A DNA stretch of 64,000 nucleotides, from NCBI RefSeq assembly GCF_030818415.1, contig NZ_JAUTAE010000001.1, forward strand, positions 3,312,001 through 3,376,000, read 5' to 3'. The notes beneath the pieces are model-generated. The model had not been told where the DNA came from and did not search any database. It worked only from the letters and a program-made list of their open reading frames with translations. A program made the position numbers and the translations under genes. Below, in pieces: positions 1 through 8,388 of the stretch; positions within the stretch are counted from its first letter, which is position 1; every line of letters begins with the position of its first letter. Source of the DNA: Sphingomonas sp. SORGH_AS_0950. GTDB lineage: Bacteria > Pseudomonadota > Alphaproteobacteria > Sphingomonadales > Sphingomonadaceae.

Positions 1-315
1 CTCACCCGCCGGATAGGCCGGACGCGCGGCGGTGGCGGCGACCGGGCGGTACGGCGCCCGCTCCGTCACGGGGGCCGCCGCCACGGGTTGCGCACTGGCC
101 AGCCGCTGGTTCTCGCGCTCCAGCTCGGCGATGCGGGCCTGTGCGGCGGACAATTTGGTCTCGGTATCCTTCACCTGCGCGGCATGGGCGTCGCGCTCGG
201 TCGAATAGCGGGTGCGCCATTTGCGGCCGCCCGGATGGCTCGCCAAGCCGAAGAGCCACCCTGCGATGAGGACCAGCCCCAGCACGGCGAATTGTGTCGT
301 CGAAGTGAACAGCAT
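1..315 (-). CDS. Membrane-anchored coiled-coil protein (partial, C-terminus outside window)
   Basis: The visible 105 codons read from an ATG at 315 that follows an AGGGA ribosome site by nine bases, and the frame runs off the left edge. The N-terminus has one hydrophobic segment (about residues 9-26), followed by a basic stretch and then a heptad-like charged region (about 40-75) with the run AELERENQRLAS, typical of a coiled coil. The remainder is Ala/Pro-rich. It lies 63 bp downstream of tadC on the same strand, so it may be co-transcribed with the pilus genes. I do not recognise the family. It resembles small single-pass scaffold proteins, and a pilus role is only inferred from position. 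Longer open frames on either strand here have unnatural Arg/Gly-rich composition and are shadows. Confidence 0.6.
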   Translation of the reverse strand, partial: MLFTSTTQFAVLGLVLIAGWLFGLASHPGGRKWRTRYSTERDAHAAQVKDTETKLSAAQARIAELERENQRLASAQPVAAAPVTERAPYRPVAATAARPAYPAGE

Positions 316-378
316 CGCGGTCGATCCCTGCCTGTTACGTCCGGACAACGACCGGACGCGTCGGTGGTTGCGCGGGCG

Positions 379-1383
379 TTACTGGCCGGTGACGAGCGTA
401 TCCTTGATCGAGCAGGCGGCGGGGCCCAGGATCACCACGAACAGCGTCGGCAGGATGAACAGGATCAGCGGCACCGTCATGATCGCGGGCAGGCGCGCGG
501 CCTTTTCCTCGGCGCGCATCATGCGTTCGTTGCGGAACTCGGCCGACAGGACGCGCAGCGCACTGGCGAGCGGGGTGCCGTATTTCTCGGTCTGGATCAT
601 CGTCGTGACGACCCCGCGCACCGAATCGAGATCGACGCGCATCGCCAGATTCTCCAGCGCCTGGCGCCGGTCGGTCAGGAAACCCAGCTCGACCGAGGTC
701 AGCTGGAACTCGTCGCCCAGCTCGGGATAGGCGCGGCGCAATTCGCGCGCCACGCGCATGAAGGCTGCGTCGATGGTCAACCCGGCTTCGGCGCAGATGA
801 CCAGCAGGTCGAGCGCATCGGGCAGGCCTTTGCGGATCGCCTGGCTGCGCTTGGTGATCTGGTTCTTCAACGCCAGATCGGGGGCCTTGTACGCCAGCAG
901 CAGCGTGCCTGCGACCAGGATGTTGCGGCTGAACGGGCTCCAGGTGGCGAAACCGTCGGTGCCGTACACCCACAAGGCGATCAGCCCGCCCAGCACGATC
1001 GGCAGCGCGAGGCGGCCGAAGATCACCGCGACCGCCATCTCCTTGGACCGGATACCCGCCTGGAGCAGCTTGGTCTGGACCGCGCGGACCTGTTCGTCCT
1101 GCAACATCTTCAGCGAATCGAGGATGGCATGCATCCGGTTCAGCATCGTGTCGCGGTCGATCAGCCGCGCGCGTGACGGGGGCGGGGCAGCGGTCCCGGC
1201 CTTGAGCTGTTCGCGGCGCGCGTTGAGGGTGCGCACCCGCGCCTTCATCGGATCGCGGCTGCCGATCAGCAGATAGCCGACGAACAGCAGCGCCAGGATG
1301 CAGACGCCCCATAGCAGCGTGGCGGTGGAGGCGGCGTCGAGGCCGAACGGGCCGGTCGCGGAAGAGGGGGCGGGGCTGCGCAT
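379..1383 (-). CDS. tadC: Tad pilus inner-membrane platform protein TadC
   Basis: This 334-residue protein belongs to the GspF/TadC type II secretion F family, the inner-membrane platform on which the Tad (Flp) pilus ATPase acts. Hydrophobic segments are visible at about residues 21-41, 117-140, 150-170 and 305-325. A cytoplasmic helical T2SSF domain lies between, with the family-like stretches GLPDALDLLVICAEAGLTI and LSAEFRNERMMRAEEKA. It starts immediately after the tadB stop codon, with no gap, so the two are translationally coupled. Length and topology fit alphaproteobacterial TadC. In most loci TadC works with TadB and the ATPase CpaF/TadA; no cpaF is present in this window. Confidence 0.93.
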   Translation of the reverse strand: MRSPAPSSATGPFGLDAASTATLLWGVCILALLFVGYLLIGSRDPMKARVRTLNARREQLKAGTAAPPPSRARLIDRDTMLNRMHAILDSLKMLQDEQVRAVQTKLLQAGIRSKEMAVAVIFGRLALPIVLGGLIALWVYGTDGFATWSPFSRNILVAGTLLLAYKAPDLALKNQITKRSQAIRKGLPDALDLLVICAEAGLTIDAAFMRVARELRRAYPELGDEFQLTSVELGFLTDRRQALENLAMRVDLDSVRGVVTTMIQTEKYGTPLASALRVLSAEFRNERMMRAEEKAARLPAIMTVPLILFILPTLFVVILGPAACSIKDTLVTGQ

Positions 1384-2361
1384 TCAGATCTCGAAATTGA
1401 TCATGCGGGACATGATGAACGCGCCCAGCCCCATCCACAGGATGCCGACGCCGCCGACCAGCATCAGGCGCGGATCGATGAAGAAGCGCGCCATATAGGG
1501 CTGGTTGATCATCCAGATCATGGCGAACACGGCAAAGGGCAGGACGCCGATGATATAGGCCGACGCCTTGGATTCGGACGACATCGCCTTGATCTTCAGC
1601 TTCATCTGCGCACGCTTGCGCAGCACATCGGCCAAGTTGGACAGCGTCTCGGCCAGGTTGCCGCCGGTTTCGCGCTGAATGGCGATGGCGATGACGAAGA
1701 ACTGGAATTCGGGCGTCTCCAGCCGGTCGGCGACGTCCTGGAGCGCGGCATCCATCGTCCGGCCGATCCTCATCCGGTCATAGACCGCGCGGAACTCCTC
1801 GCCGACCGGGCCGGGCACCTCCTGGCCGACGACCGCCATCGTCTCGGCGATGGGCAGGCCCGAGCGCAGCCCGCGGACCAGCAGCTCGATCGCGTCGGGA
1901 AAGCGGGCGGTGAACTTCGCGATCCGGCGGCCGATCGTCATCGACAGGAAGACATGCGGCAACCACAGCCCGATCCCAATCCCGAGCAGCAGCGCCAGGA
2001 CGAAGGACAGCCCGATCATCAGGCCCAGCATCAGCGTGACGAGCGCGACGGCGGCGCAGCCCAGGCCATATTGGCCCAACGTCCAGCCGCGCCCCGCCCG
2101 GTCCAGCCGCCTGGCCAGCTTCGCCGGGTTGGGCAGCAACCGGCCGAACGCCTTGTCCATGCGGGTATCGGTGGCGAACGCGATCCCGCGCGACGCGGTC
2201 GCCACGGCGGGCTTGTCGAGATCGAGCGCGACCCGCGTGCGCAGGCCCGCCAGCCGCCGCGACTGCGCGCGCGGCGTCGACGGGGCCGACAATGCGGCCA
2301 TCACCAGCATCAGCGTCGCGAAGACGCCGATCGCCAGGATCAGGGTCGCCAGGATGCTCAC
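1384..2361 (-). CDS. tadB: Tad pilus inner-membrane platform protein TadB
   Basis: This 325-residue protein is the second GspF-like platform subunit of the Tad pilus machine. Membrane segments are seen near residues 3-25, 100-140 and at the C-terminus (about 270-320). The cytoplasmic T2SSF domain contains ARFPDAIELLVRGLRSGLP and the conserved-looking IQRETGGNLAETLSNLADVLRKR. Translation starts at GTG 2361, only 4 bp after the cpaE stop, and the gene abuts tadC. The direct cpaE-tadB junction is unusual, because the secretion ATPase gene cpaF normally sits between them. Codon use and composition match the neighbours. Confidence 0.93.
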   Translation of the reverse strand: MSILATLILAIGVFATLMLVMAALSAPSTPRAQSRRLAGLRTRVALDLDKPAVATASRGIAFATDTRMDKAFGRLLPNPAKLARRLDRAGRGWTLGQYGLGCAAVALVTLMLGLMIGLSFVLALLLGIGIGLWLPHVFLSMTIGRRIAKFTARFPDAIELLVRGLRSGLPIAETMAVVGQEVPGPVGEEFRAVYDRMRIGRTMDAALQDVADRLETPEFQFFVIAIAIQRETGGNLAETLSNLADVLRKRAQMKLKIKAMSSESKASAYIIGVLPFAVFAMIWMINQPYMARFFIDPRLMLVGGVGILWMGLGAFIMSRMINFEI

Positions 2362-2365
2362 CCGG

Positions 2366-3628
2366 TCAGGCCGTCCCGGCGCGCTTCGACAGCAGCGCCT
2401 TGAAGTCGAACCGGTCGAACAGCCCGCGCCGCGCCGGGGCGGCGGCGCCGTCCTCCGTGGAGGCGCAGATGCGCTGGACCATGGCGATCATCGGCGCGAC
2501 GGTGCGCGAGGACTTGCCCAGTTCGGCGATCGGCTTGCCCAGCTTGGCGGCCTGCACGACCAGTTTCTGGTCATAGGGGATGAGGACATCGACGGGGCGC
2601 TCGATCGACCCCTCGAAATCGCTTTGCGCGATCTCGCAGAGCGCGGCGGGCTGGACCCGGTTGGCGACGAGCAGGACGGCGGCCTGCGGCGCGTTGAGCT
2701 TCAGCCAGGCGAGCATGCGGATCGTGTCGCGCGCGGCGGCCAAGGTGAGTTCGGTCACCAGCACCACGGTCTGGGCGGTGTTCAGCAGCATCGGCTGTTG
2801 CAGGGCCATGTCGCGCGGCAGGTCGACCAGCGTCGTCTCGAAGGTCAGCCGCATCTCCTCCTGCAACTGGGCGAAGGCGATGCCGTCGGTCAGGATCGGC
2901 GCGCTGATCGGCGCCTCGGCGGACAGGATGGCCAGCCGCTCCGACGCCTTGACCATGGCGCGTTCCAGGAACAGCCCGTCGATCCGGCTGGGATTGTCGA
3001 TCGCGTCGACCAGTCCGCGTCCCGGCTCCAGGTCGAGCGAGAGCGCGGCGGTGCCGAAATGCACGTCCAGGTCGAGCAGCGCGGTCGAACGCCCCAGCCG
3101 CTCCGCCATCAGCCAGCCGAGCGAGGTGGCGATGGTCGAGGCGCCGATGCCGCCGCGCACGCCGATCACCGCGACGCCGCAATGCGCCCGCTCGGGCGTC
3201 TGGTCGGCGGGGCGGGGGGCGTGCAGGATCGCACGCGCCTGTTCGAGCGTGTCGCGAAGCTGATCGGCGCTCAGCGGCTTGAGCAGATAATCATGGATGC
3301 CGCTGTTCATCAGCGTGCGATACAGGCGCACGTCGTTGACCTGCCCGATCGCGATGACGATCGTGCCGGGTTCGCACACCTCGGCCAGATTGTTGATCTC
3401 CCCCACCGCATCGTCGGTGTCGCTCAGGTCGACCAGCAGGATCTGCGGGCTGGCCGACACCGCCAGCGACTGGATCGCACCGCGCATGCCGGTCTTGAAG
3501 ACCTTGTCCGGCGACCATCCCTGTTCGTCGGCGATCGGGCGGATCGCCTCGGCCGCCCAGTCGTCGCAGACATAGGCCTGGAACGGGTCGCGCTTCAGCG
3601 CGCGTTGGGGATTCCAGGGGGCGTTCAC
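2366..3628 (-). CDS. cpaE: Tad pilus localisation ATPase CpaE/TadZ
   Basis: The 420-residue product has the two-part architecture of CpaE/TadZ. An N-terminal receiver-like domain (about residues 15-140) contains ILLVDLSD and SGIHDYLLKPLSADQL. It is followed by a ParA/MinD-type ATPase domain with a deviant Walker A, GVRGGIGASTIA, near residue 160 and ALLDLDVHFG shortly after. CpaE proteins position the pilus machinery at a cell pole. The start is GTG at 3628 and overlaps the cpaD stop as GTGA, indicating coupled translation. The receiver-like domain keeps a lysine (LLKPL), but I cannot judge phosphorylation from sequence alone. Confidence 0.92.
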   Translation of the reverse strand: MNAPWNPQRALKRDPFQAYVCDDWAAEAIRPIADEQGWSPDKVFKTGMRGAIQSLAVSASPQILLVDLSDTDDAVGEINNLAEVCEPGTIVIAIGQVNDVRLYRTLMNSGIHDYLLKPLSADQLRDTLEQARAILHAPRPADQTPERAHCGVAVIGVRGGIGASTIATSLGWLMAERLGRSTALLDLDVHFGTAALSLDLEPGRGLVDAIDNPSRIDGLFLERAMVKASERLAILSAEAPISAPILTDGIAFAQLQEEMRLTFETTLVDLPRDMALQQPMLLNTAQTVVLVTELTLAAARDTIRMLAWLKLNAPQAAVLLVANRVQPAALCEIAQSDFEGSIERPVDVLIPYDQKLVVQAAKLGKPIAELGKSSRTVAPMIAMVQRICASTEDGAAAPARRGLFDRFDFKALLSKRAGTA

Positions 3629-4323
3629 TGGGGCTCTCCGCTGCTGGTCGGCGCGGGGCCGCTGCTTGCGGTCGCGTTGGGATCGCGCAGCGTGGTGCCG
3701 CCCGTGCCCGTTGTGCCCGCCCGCCGCATCGCGACGATCGCGCGGGTGGCGGAGCGCGGGTCGGCGGTGGCGGGGCCGTCGGTGCCGCGGACCAGTTCCC
3801 GAGGATCGGCGACCATCGCCGCCAGATTACGGTTGATCGCGCAGCCATGGTTGGACGAGGTGTCGCCGCTCCAGTCGGGGGCCAGATCGCTGCGCCAGTC
3901 GGGGCAGCCGGGCACCGTCGCGCGGGCGCGGGTCACGATCACGCGGATCGTCGCGGGCGCGACCGGGCTCTGCGCGATGGGCGAGGACGGGCCGAGCAGC
4001 AGGCCATAGGCGCCGATCACCGCCGCGACCTGGCGATAGGCGCCGGGGGCCTCGCCCGCCGGGTCCTCGACAGTCACGCGGTCGCCATAACCCAGCCGCA
4101 GGTTGCGCGCCCAGCCGTCGAGGCGGTGATCCTCGTCGGTCGCCAGTTGCCCGCGCGACACGGCGAGGTCGAGCGCATAGTCGGTCTGCGACACGACCGG
4201 CTGATGCGCGGTTTCCAGCCCGTGCTGGCCGCCGGCGTTACAGGCGGACAGCAGCAGGCCGAGGGACGTCAGGCAAAGCGGGGCGCGGCGCATGGGGCGG
4301 GGCATCCTTGGGCGGGCGATCAT
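3625..4323 (-). CDS. cpaD: Tad pilus assembly lipoprotein CpaD
   Basis: This 232-residue protein starts at ATG 4323, which overlaps the cpaC stop as ATGA. An internal ATG at 4293 is an alternative start. The N-terminus is basic, then hydrophobic, ending in a lipobox-like LLLSAC, so it is predicted to be an outer-membrane lipoprotein. CpaD proteins assist the CpaC secretin at the outer membrane. The middle carries stretches typical of the family, including GYGDRVTVEDP and the C-terminal NLAAMVADPRELVRG. The tail after about residue 195 is Thr/Gly/Pro-rich and probably disordered. A longer open frame upstream to 4656 is an Arg/Pro-rich shadow of cpaC and was not used. Confidence 0.88.
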   Translation of the reverse strand: MIARPRMPRPMRRAPLCLTSLGLLLSACNAGGQHGLETAHQPVVSQTDYALDLAVSRGQLATDEDHRLDGWARNLRLGYGDRVTVEDPAGEAPGAYRQVAAVIGAYGLLLGPSSPIAQSPVAPATIRVIVTRARATVPGCPDWRSDLAPDWSGDTSSNHGCAINRNLAAMVADPRELVRGTDGPATADPRSATRAIVAMRRAGTTGTGGTTLRDPNATASSGPAPTSSGEPQ

Positions 4324-5855
4324 TCGGAAAAGCCCGGCATGGGAACGGCCTTGCCGGGCCGGGCGGCGGGCGCGGCTCCGACCGGCGCGGCGGCGCCGGA
4401 TACGGGGCGACCCTGGACCGGCGGGGCCATGGTGGGGACGGGACGCGGCTCTCCGGACCCGGCGGCGACCCGTCCCAGCAGGACGCGCTCGGCATCGTTG
4501 GGCGGGCGCTGGCCGTCCGTCGGCAGGGCGATGTCCGAGGGGGAATCGACCGGCTTGACCAGATAGGGGGTGATGATGATGACCAGCTCGGTCTCGTTGC
4601 GCTTGAACGCGTTGGACCGGAACAGCGAGCCGATCAGCGGCAGGTCGCCCAGCCACGGCGCCTTTTCGATGCTGTTGTCATGGGTGTTGGACAACAGCCC
4701 GCCGATCATCATGCTCTGCCCCGACCCCAGCTCCAGCGTCGTCTCGGCGCGGCGGGTGGACAGAGCGGGGATCGAGGTGCCGTTGATCCGGACCGACCCG
4801 ACCGACGAGATTTGCGAGACTTCGGGCCGGACGCGCAGCGAGATCCGGCAGTCGGACAGCACCGTCGGCGTGTAGGACAGGCTGACGCCATATTGCTTAT
4901 AGTCGACCGACACCGCGCCGAAGCCGCTGGTCAGCGGAATGGGGATCTCGCCCCCCGCCAGGAAGGTCGCGGTCTCGCCCGACAGCGCGGTCAGGTTGGG
5001 ATTGGCCAGCGTCGAGACCTGGCCCAGCGTCTCGCCCAGATCGATCGCGGCGAGCAGGTTCATCCCCAGCACCCGTCCGGCCAGCCCCACCGACGTCCGC
5101 GCGTCGCCCGAGGTGAAGCCATAGCGGGTGCCGATGATCTGCCCCGTGGTCGGATCGGTGACGTCGCTGATCGTCCCGGCATTGCGGCCCGACGCGACGC
5201 CGAACAGGAAGCCGCCGCTATTGTCGCGGCTCAGCAGGTTGACGCCGATCGTCTTGACGAAGCTGCGACTGACCTCGGCGATGCGGACCTGGAGGTTCAC
5301 CTGAAGCGGGGTCGCGGTCTTCAGCCGGCTGATGATCCGGGTGTCCTTGCCGACATAGGCCTGGACCAGCCGCTCCGCCTCGGCGACATCGTCGGGGGAG
5401 GCGACGGTGCCGGTCAGCAGGATCATGCCGTTGATCGGCGTGGCGGCGATCTTGGCCTCCGGCATGGCCAGCCGCAGCATCCGGCCGATCGAATCGGTGT
5501 TGTTGCCGACCCGCACCGTCGCCGAATAGACGACCGCCCCGCCGCGCCCGGTGGCCGAGATGGTCGTTTCGCCCGGCTTCTTGCCATAGATATAGAGCTG
5601 GGTGGGCGAGCGGACCTGGACGTCGGCGATGCTGTCGTCGGCGACGAACAGATCGGTCATCGGACGGCGCAGGGTGATGAGGCGCGCCCGCCCGGTGTTG
5701 ATCTCCATCGCGCCCGACCCGTCGCTGACGACCGTGGAGCCTTCCGGATCGGCGGCGGCGGATGGCGCGGGGGCGAGGAGCAGCGGCGAGAGGATCAGCA
5801 TATGGGCGGCGGCGCGTGCCGAGCCCGCCAGGATGGACCGGGACGCCATGTTCAA
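4320..5855 (-). CDS. cpaC: Tad pilus outer-membrane secretin CpaC (RcpA)
   Basis: This 511-residue protein has a signal peptide, an N-terminal pilus/BON-like domain (about residues 45-180) and a C-terminal secretin domain (about 240-440). Secretin-like features are LLSRDNSGGFLFG, the LAGGEIPIPLTSGFG segment and VIITPYLVKPV near the end. It forms the outer-membrane channel through which the Flp pilus emerges. The frame begins at TTG 5855, overlapping the cpaB stop as TTGA; ATG 5849, two codons later, is an equally plausible start. The last 60 residues are Pro/Gly/Ala-rich. Order and overlaps with cpaB and cpaD are those of a standard cpa operon. Confidence 0.93.
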   Translation of the reverse strand: MNMASRSILAGSARAAAHMLILSPLLLAPAPSAAADPEGSTVVSDGSGAMEINTGRARLITLRRPMTDLFVADDSIADVQVRSPTQLYIYGKKPGETTISATGRGGAVVYSATVRVGNNTDSIGRMLRLAMPEAKIAATPINGMILLTGTVASPDDVAEAERLVQAYVGKDTRIISRLKTATPLQVNLQVRIAEVSRSFVKTIGVNLLSRDNSGGFLFGVASGRNAGTISDVTDPTTGQIIGTRYGFTSGDARTSVGLAGRVLGMNLLAAIDLGETLGQVSTLANPNLTALSGETATFLAGGEIPIPLTSGFGAVSVDYKQYGVSLSYTPTVLSDCRISLRVRPEVSQISSVGSVRINGTSIPALSTRRAETTLELGSGQSMMIGGLLSNTHDNSIEKAPWLGDLPLIGSLFRSNAFKRNETELVIIITPYLVKPVDSPSDIALPTDGQRPPNDAERVLLGRVAAGSGEPRPVPTMAPPVQGRPVSGAAAPVGAAPAARPGKAVPMPGFSE

Positions 5856-6853
5856 TTCATCCTTCCAGCTGTGGACGGACCCGAATCGCCCGAACCATGG
5901 CCGCGCGTGACCTGCACGCCGCCTTCGCGAACCGGGGCGCCCATGCCCGTGATCGCGCCCGCACCCGCGCTGCCCGCCACGGGCATCGCGCCGCCGGGCA
6001 TCGGGATCGTGCCGTGATCGGGCCCGGCATTGGCCTGGCGTCCGGGCACCGTCCGGCGCTGATAGCGCGACACGTCGCCGCCGGTGACATAGGAGGCGCG
6101 GTCGATCATCGGCTGGCTCGCGCCTGCGCTTCGGTCGGGCTGGTCGGCCAGTGCGCGCAGCGACAGCGACAGCGTGCCGACCGTCTGCGCCACGGCGAGC
6201 TGTTCGGCCATTTTCGGCGTCGTCTCGACGGTGACGGTGGTGAAGGGGTGGACCGCCGTCTTGCCGTCCGAGCCCGCCTGATGGTCGGTGCTCTGGTCGG
6301 TGGCGAGCACGCGGACGTTGCGCATGATCGTCTCCGACACCTTCAGCGGGGGGCCGTCGCCGCCGCCCGCGACATCCTGGGTCAGCACCATGTCGATGCG
6401 GTCGCCGGGAAAGACGAAGCCCGCCACCGCCGTCTGCGCCGATACCGGCACCGTCACCGCGCGCATGCCCGGCGTGAGTGCCGCAGCCAGGAAGCCACGG
6501 TCGCCCGGCGGCACCACCGACCCCTGGGTCAGCGGCTGCCCGGCGGTGATCGCATAGCGCAGCACCGTGCCCTGCAGCTTGGTGGGATCGGCCTGGCCCT
6601 TCACATAATAGGCACCCTGGACCATGTCCTTGGGCCAGGGCTGGAATTTCAGCGCGGTCGGGTCGATGATCGTGCCGACCGGCAGGGTGCGGGTCGCGAC
6701 CAGCACCTCGGGGCCCGATTCGGCGGGCGCGACGATGACGGCGGCGGCGGCCTGCGGCGCGCTGCTGCCCGACGTGATGGTCCGGGCGAACAGCGCGGTC
6801 ATCCCCGCGACCACCAACGCGCCCAACACCAGTAACAATTTGCGACTGTCCAT
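5852..6853 (-). CDS. cpaB: Tad pilus assembly protein CpaB (RcpC)
   Basis: The 333-residue protein starts with a single N-terminal membrane helix (about residues 5-25). This is followed by a SAF domain (about 48-115, with VLVATRTLPVGTIID and AITAGQPLTQGSVV) and an RcpC/CpaB domain (VPVSAQTAVAGFVFPGDRID). CpaB is a periplasmic component associated with the secretin. The C-terminal 80 residues are Gly/Pro/Arg-rich and low complexity, unlike the compact domains before them. The gene begins 52 bp after the end of the frameshifted cpaA and overlaps cpaC by four bases, so it lies inside the pilus operon. Confidence 0.92.
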   Translation of the reverse strand: MDSRKLLLVLGALVVAGMTALFARTITSGSSAPQAAAAVIVAPAESGPEVLVATRTLPVGTIIDPTALKFQPWPKDMVQGAYYVKGQADPTKLQGTVLRYAITAGQPLTQGSVVPPGDRGFLAAALTPGMRAVTVPVSAQTAVAGFVFPGDRIDMVLTQDVAGGGDGPPLKVSETIMRNVRVLATDQSTDHQAGSDGKTAVHPFTTVTVETTPKMAEQLAVAQTVGTLSLSLRALADQPDRSAGASQPMIDRASYVTGGDVSRYQRRTVPGRQANAGPDHGTIPMPGGAMPVAGSAGAGAITGMGAPVREGGVQVTRGHGSGDSGPSTAGRMN

Positions 6854-6905
6854 CCCGCGCTCTTGGCCTCGTCGCCGAGCCCTCTGCCCGGCCTGTTCAG
6901 GAAAA

Positions 6906-7402
6906 TCAGGTATGATTGAATGGGTTAAATATCGGTTCCCGCAGGATCATCAGCCCCGCCACCGCGATCGCCACGCCATAGGGAACCTCGATCGGCCGCG
7001 CCGCCCCGCGCCCTGGCGCCGACGCCGCAACCGATGGTCGAGAATCATGGCGAAGGTCACCACGCCGCCCGCGATCGACATGATCAGCAGCATCCGGAAC
7101 AGCGGTTGCAGCGGCAGCCATAGCGCCAGCGCGGCGATCATCTTCACGTCGCCGCCGCCCATCATGCCGACCCGAAACGCCTGCGCGAACAGCAGGAAGA
7201 CCAGGCCCGCGACCGCCAGCTGCACCACGATATCGGGCCAGACCGACAGTCCCGACGCCCACCACCAGAGCGGCGCGAGCAGCGCGATGGCGGCGTTCTT
7301 GCGGTCGGCGATCTCGCGAGTGCGCGCATCCTCGATCCCCGCCGCCACCAGCAACAGGGTCAGCGCACCGATCAGCGCGATACGGACAATGGTCCATTCC
7401 AT
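6906..7402 (-). pseudogene. cpaA: Prepilin peptidase CpaA/TadV, apparent one-base frameshift
   Basis: From ATG 7402 the reading frame encodes a membrane protein with both aspartate motifs of A24 prepilin peptidases: GIEDARTREI near residue 23 and GMMGGGDVK near residue 88. After LDHRLRRRR (near 7020) this frame continues into Arg-rich sequence and stops at 6950. The expected ending, RPIEVPYGVAIAVAGLMIL, is found in another frame that stops at 6906. The full span is one base short of a whole number of codons, so one missing base within the GC-rich stretch around 7000-7020 explains it. With that base restored the protein would be about 165 residues, normal for CpaA. The truncated product keeps both catalytic aspartates but loses the last helix. 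A sequencing error is equally possible. Confidence 0.82.
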
Positions 7403-7452
7403 CGTAGAACCACCTAGACGGCAGGGCTTTCTAAACCGTAACCGGGAGGCGG

Positions 7453-8388
7453 ATGACCGACGCCTTTGCCCTTCGCCGATCCTTCCCCGCGGATGCGCAG
7501 CTGTCGCACTGGACCGCGCCCGACGGCTGGGCGCATCGCCGGTTCGACTGGGTGGCGGCGCGGCCGGTCGGCCGGTTGCTGTTCCAGACGGGACGCGCCG
7601 ACATGATCGAGAAATATCTGGAGGTCTTCGCGCATCTGGTGTCACGCGGCTGGAGCGTCACCGCGTTCGACTGGCGCGGGCAGGGGGGATCGGGACGCCT
7701 GCTCGCCGACCGGCATGTCGGGCATGGCGCCGATTTCTCGGTCTATGTCGCGGACCTGCACAGCTTCTGGCGGCAATGGCGGGGCGAGGACGGCGCGAGG
7801 CTTCGCCATGTCCTGCTCGGCCATTCGATGGGCGGGCATCTGGCGTTGCGCGCCTCGGTCGAGGGGGCGGTCGATCCCGATGCCCTGGTGCTGGTCTCGC
7901 CGATGCTGGGGCTTCGCCTGCCGACCGGCGCGCTGCTGGGGGCGATCCTTATCCGTGCGATGGCGGCGCTCGGCCGGGGCGAGCGTGCGATCTGGCGCGC
8001 CGATGACGGGGCGGGCCGCCATACCCGCCAGCGCAACCTGACCCATGACGTCACGCGTTACGAGGACGAGGCCTTTTGGTACGCGCGGATGCCCGAGCTG
8101 GCGCTGGGGCCGCCGAGCTGGGGATGGCTGGCGGAGGCATCGCGCTCGATCCGGGGGCTGTCGCGCGATCCCCGGCTCGACCGGCTGGGCCTGCCGACGC
8201 TGATGCTGATCGCCGAGGCCGACCGGCTGGTCGATTCGCGCGTCGCGGCGCGGGTCGCCGCCCGGATCGGTGCGCGCACGGTCCGCTTCGGCGACGAGGC
8301 GGCGCATGAGCTGCTGCGCGAGGCGGACCCGGTGCGGCTGCGCGCGCTGGAGGCGATCGATGCGTTCCTGGCCGGGGTCGCCGCATGA
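7453..8388 (+). CDS. Alpha/beta hydrolase, lysophospholipase-like
   Basis: This 311-residue protein belongs to the serine-hydrolase (hydrolase_4/PldB-like) family. The nucleophile elbow GHSMGG puts the catalytic serine at about residue 125. Asp257 (in IAEADRLVD) and His285 (in EAAHELLRE) complete a plausible triad, and FDWRGQGGSG is the usual oxyanion-side motif. There is no signal peptide, so it is probably cytoplasmic or membrane-peripheral. A strong ribosome site, GGGAGG, precedes ATG 7453. It is divergent from cpaA with only 50 bp between, and it overlaps the next gene by four bases (ATGA), so the two are co-translated. The substrate is unknown; a monoacylglycerol or lysophospholipid is the family guess. 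Confidence 0.85.
   Translation: MTDAFALRRSFPADAQLSHWTAPDGWAHRRFDWVAARPVGRLLFQTGRADMIEKYLEVFAHLVSRGWSVTAFDWRGQGGSGRLLADRHVGHGADFSVYVADLHSFWRQWRGEDGARLRHVLLGHSMGGHLALRASVEGAVDPDALVLVSPMLGLRLPTGALLGAILIRAMAALGRGERAIWRADDGAGRHTRQRNLTHDVTRYEDEAFWYARMPELALGPPSWGWLAEASRSIRGLSRDPRLDRLGLPTLMLIAEADRLVDSRVAARVAARIGARTVRFGDEAAHELLREADPVRLRALEAIDAFLAGVAA

Noticed and set aside
6906..7402. Programmed ribosomal frameshifting in cpaA
   Set aside because: No slippery heptamer or downstream pseudoknot is evident, and other members of the family are encoded in one frame. Mutation or sequencing error is simpler.
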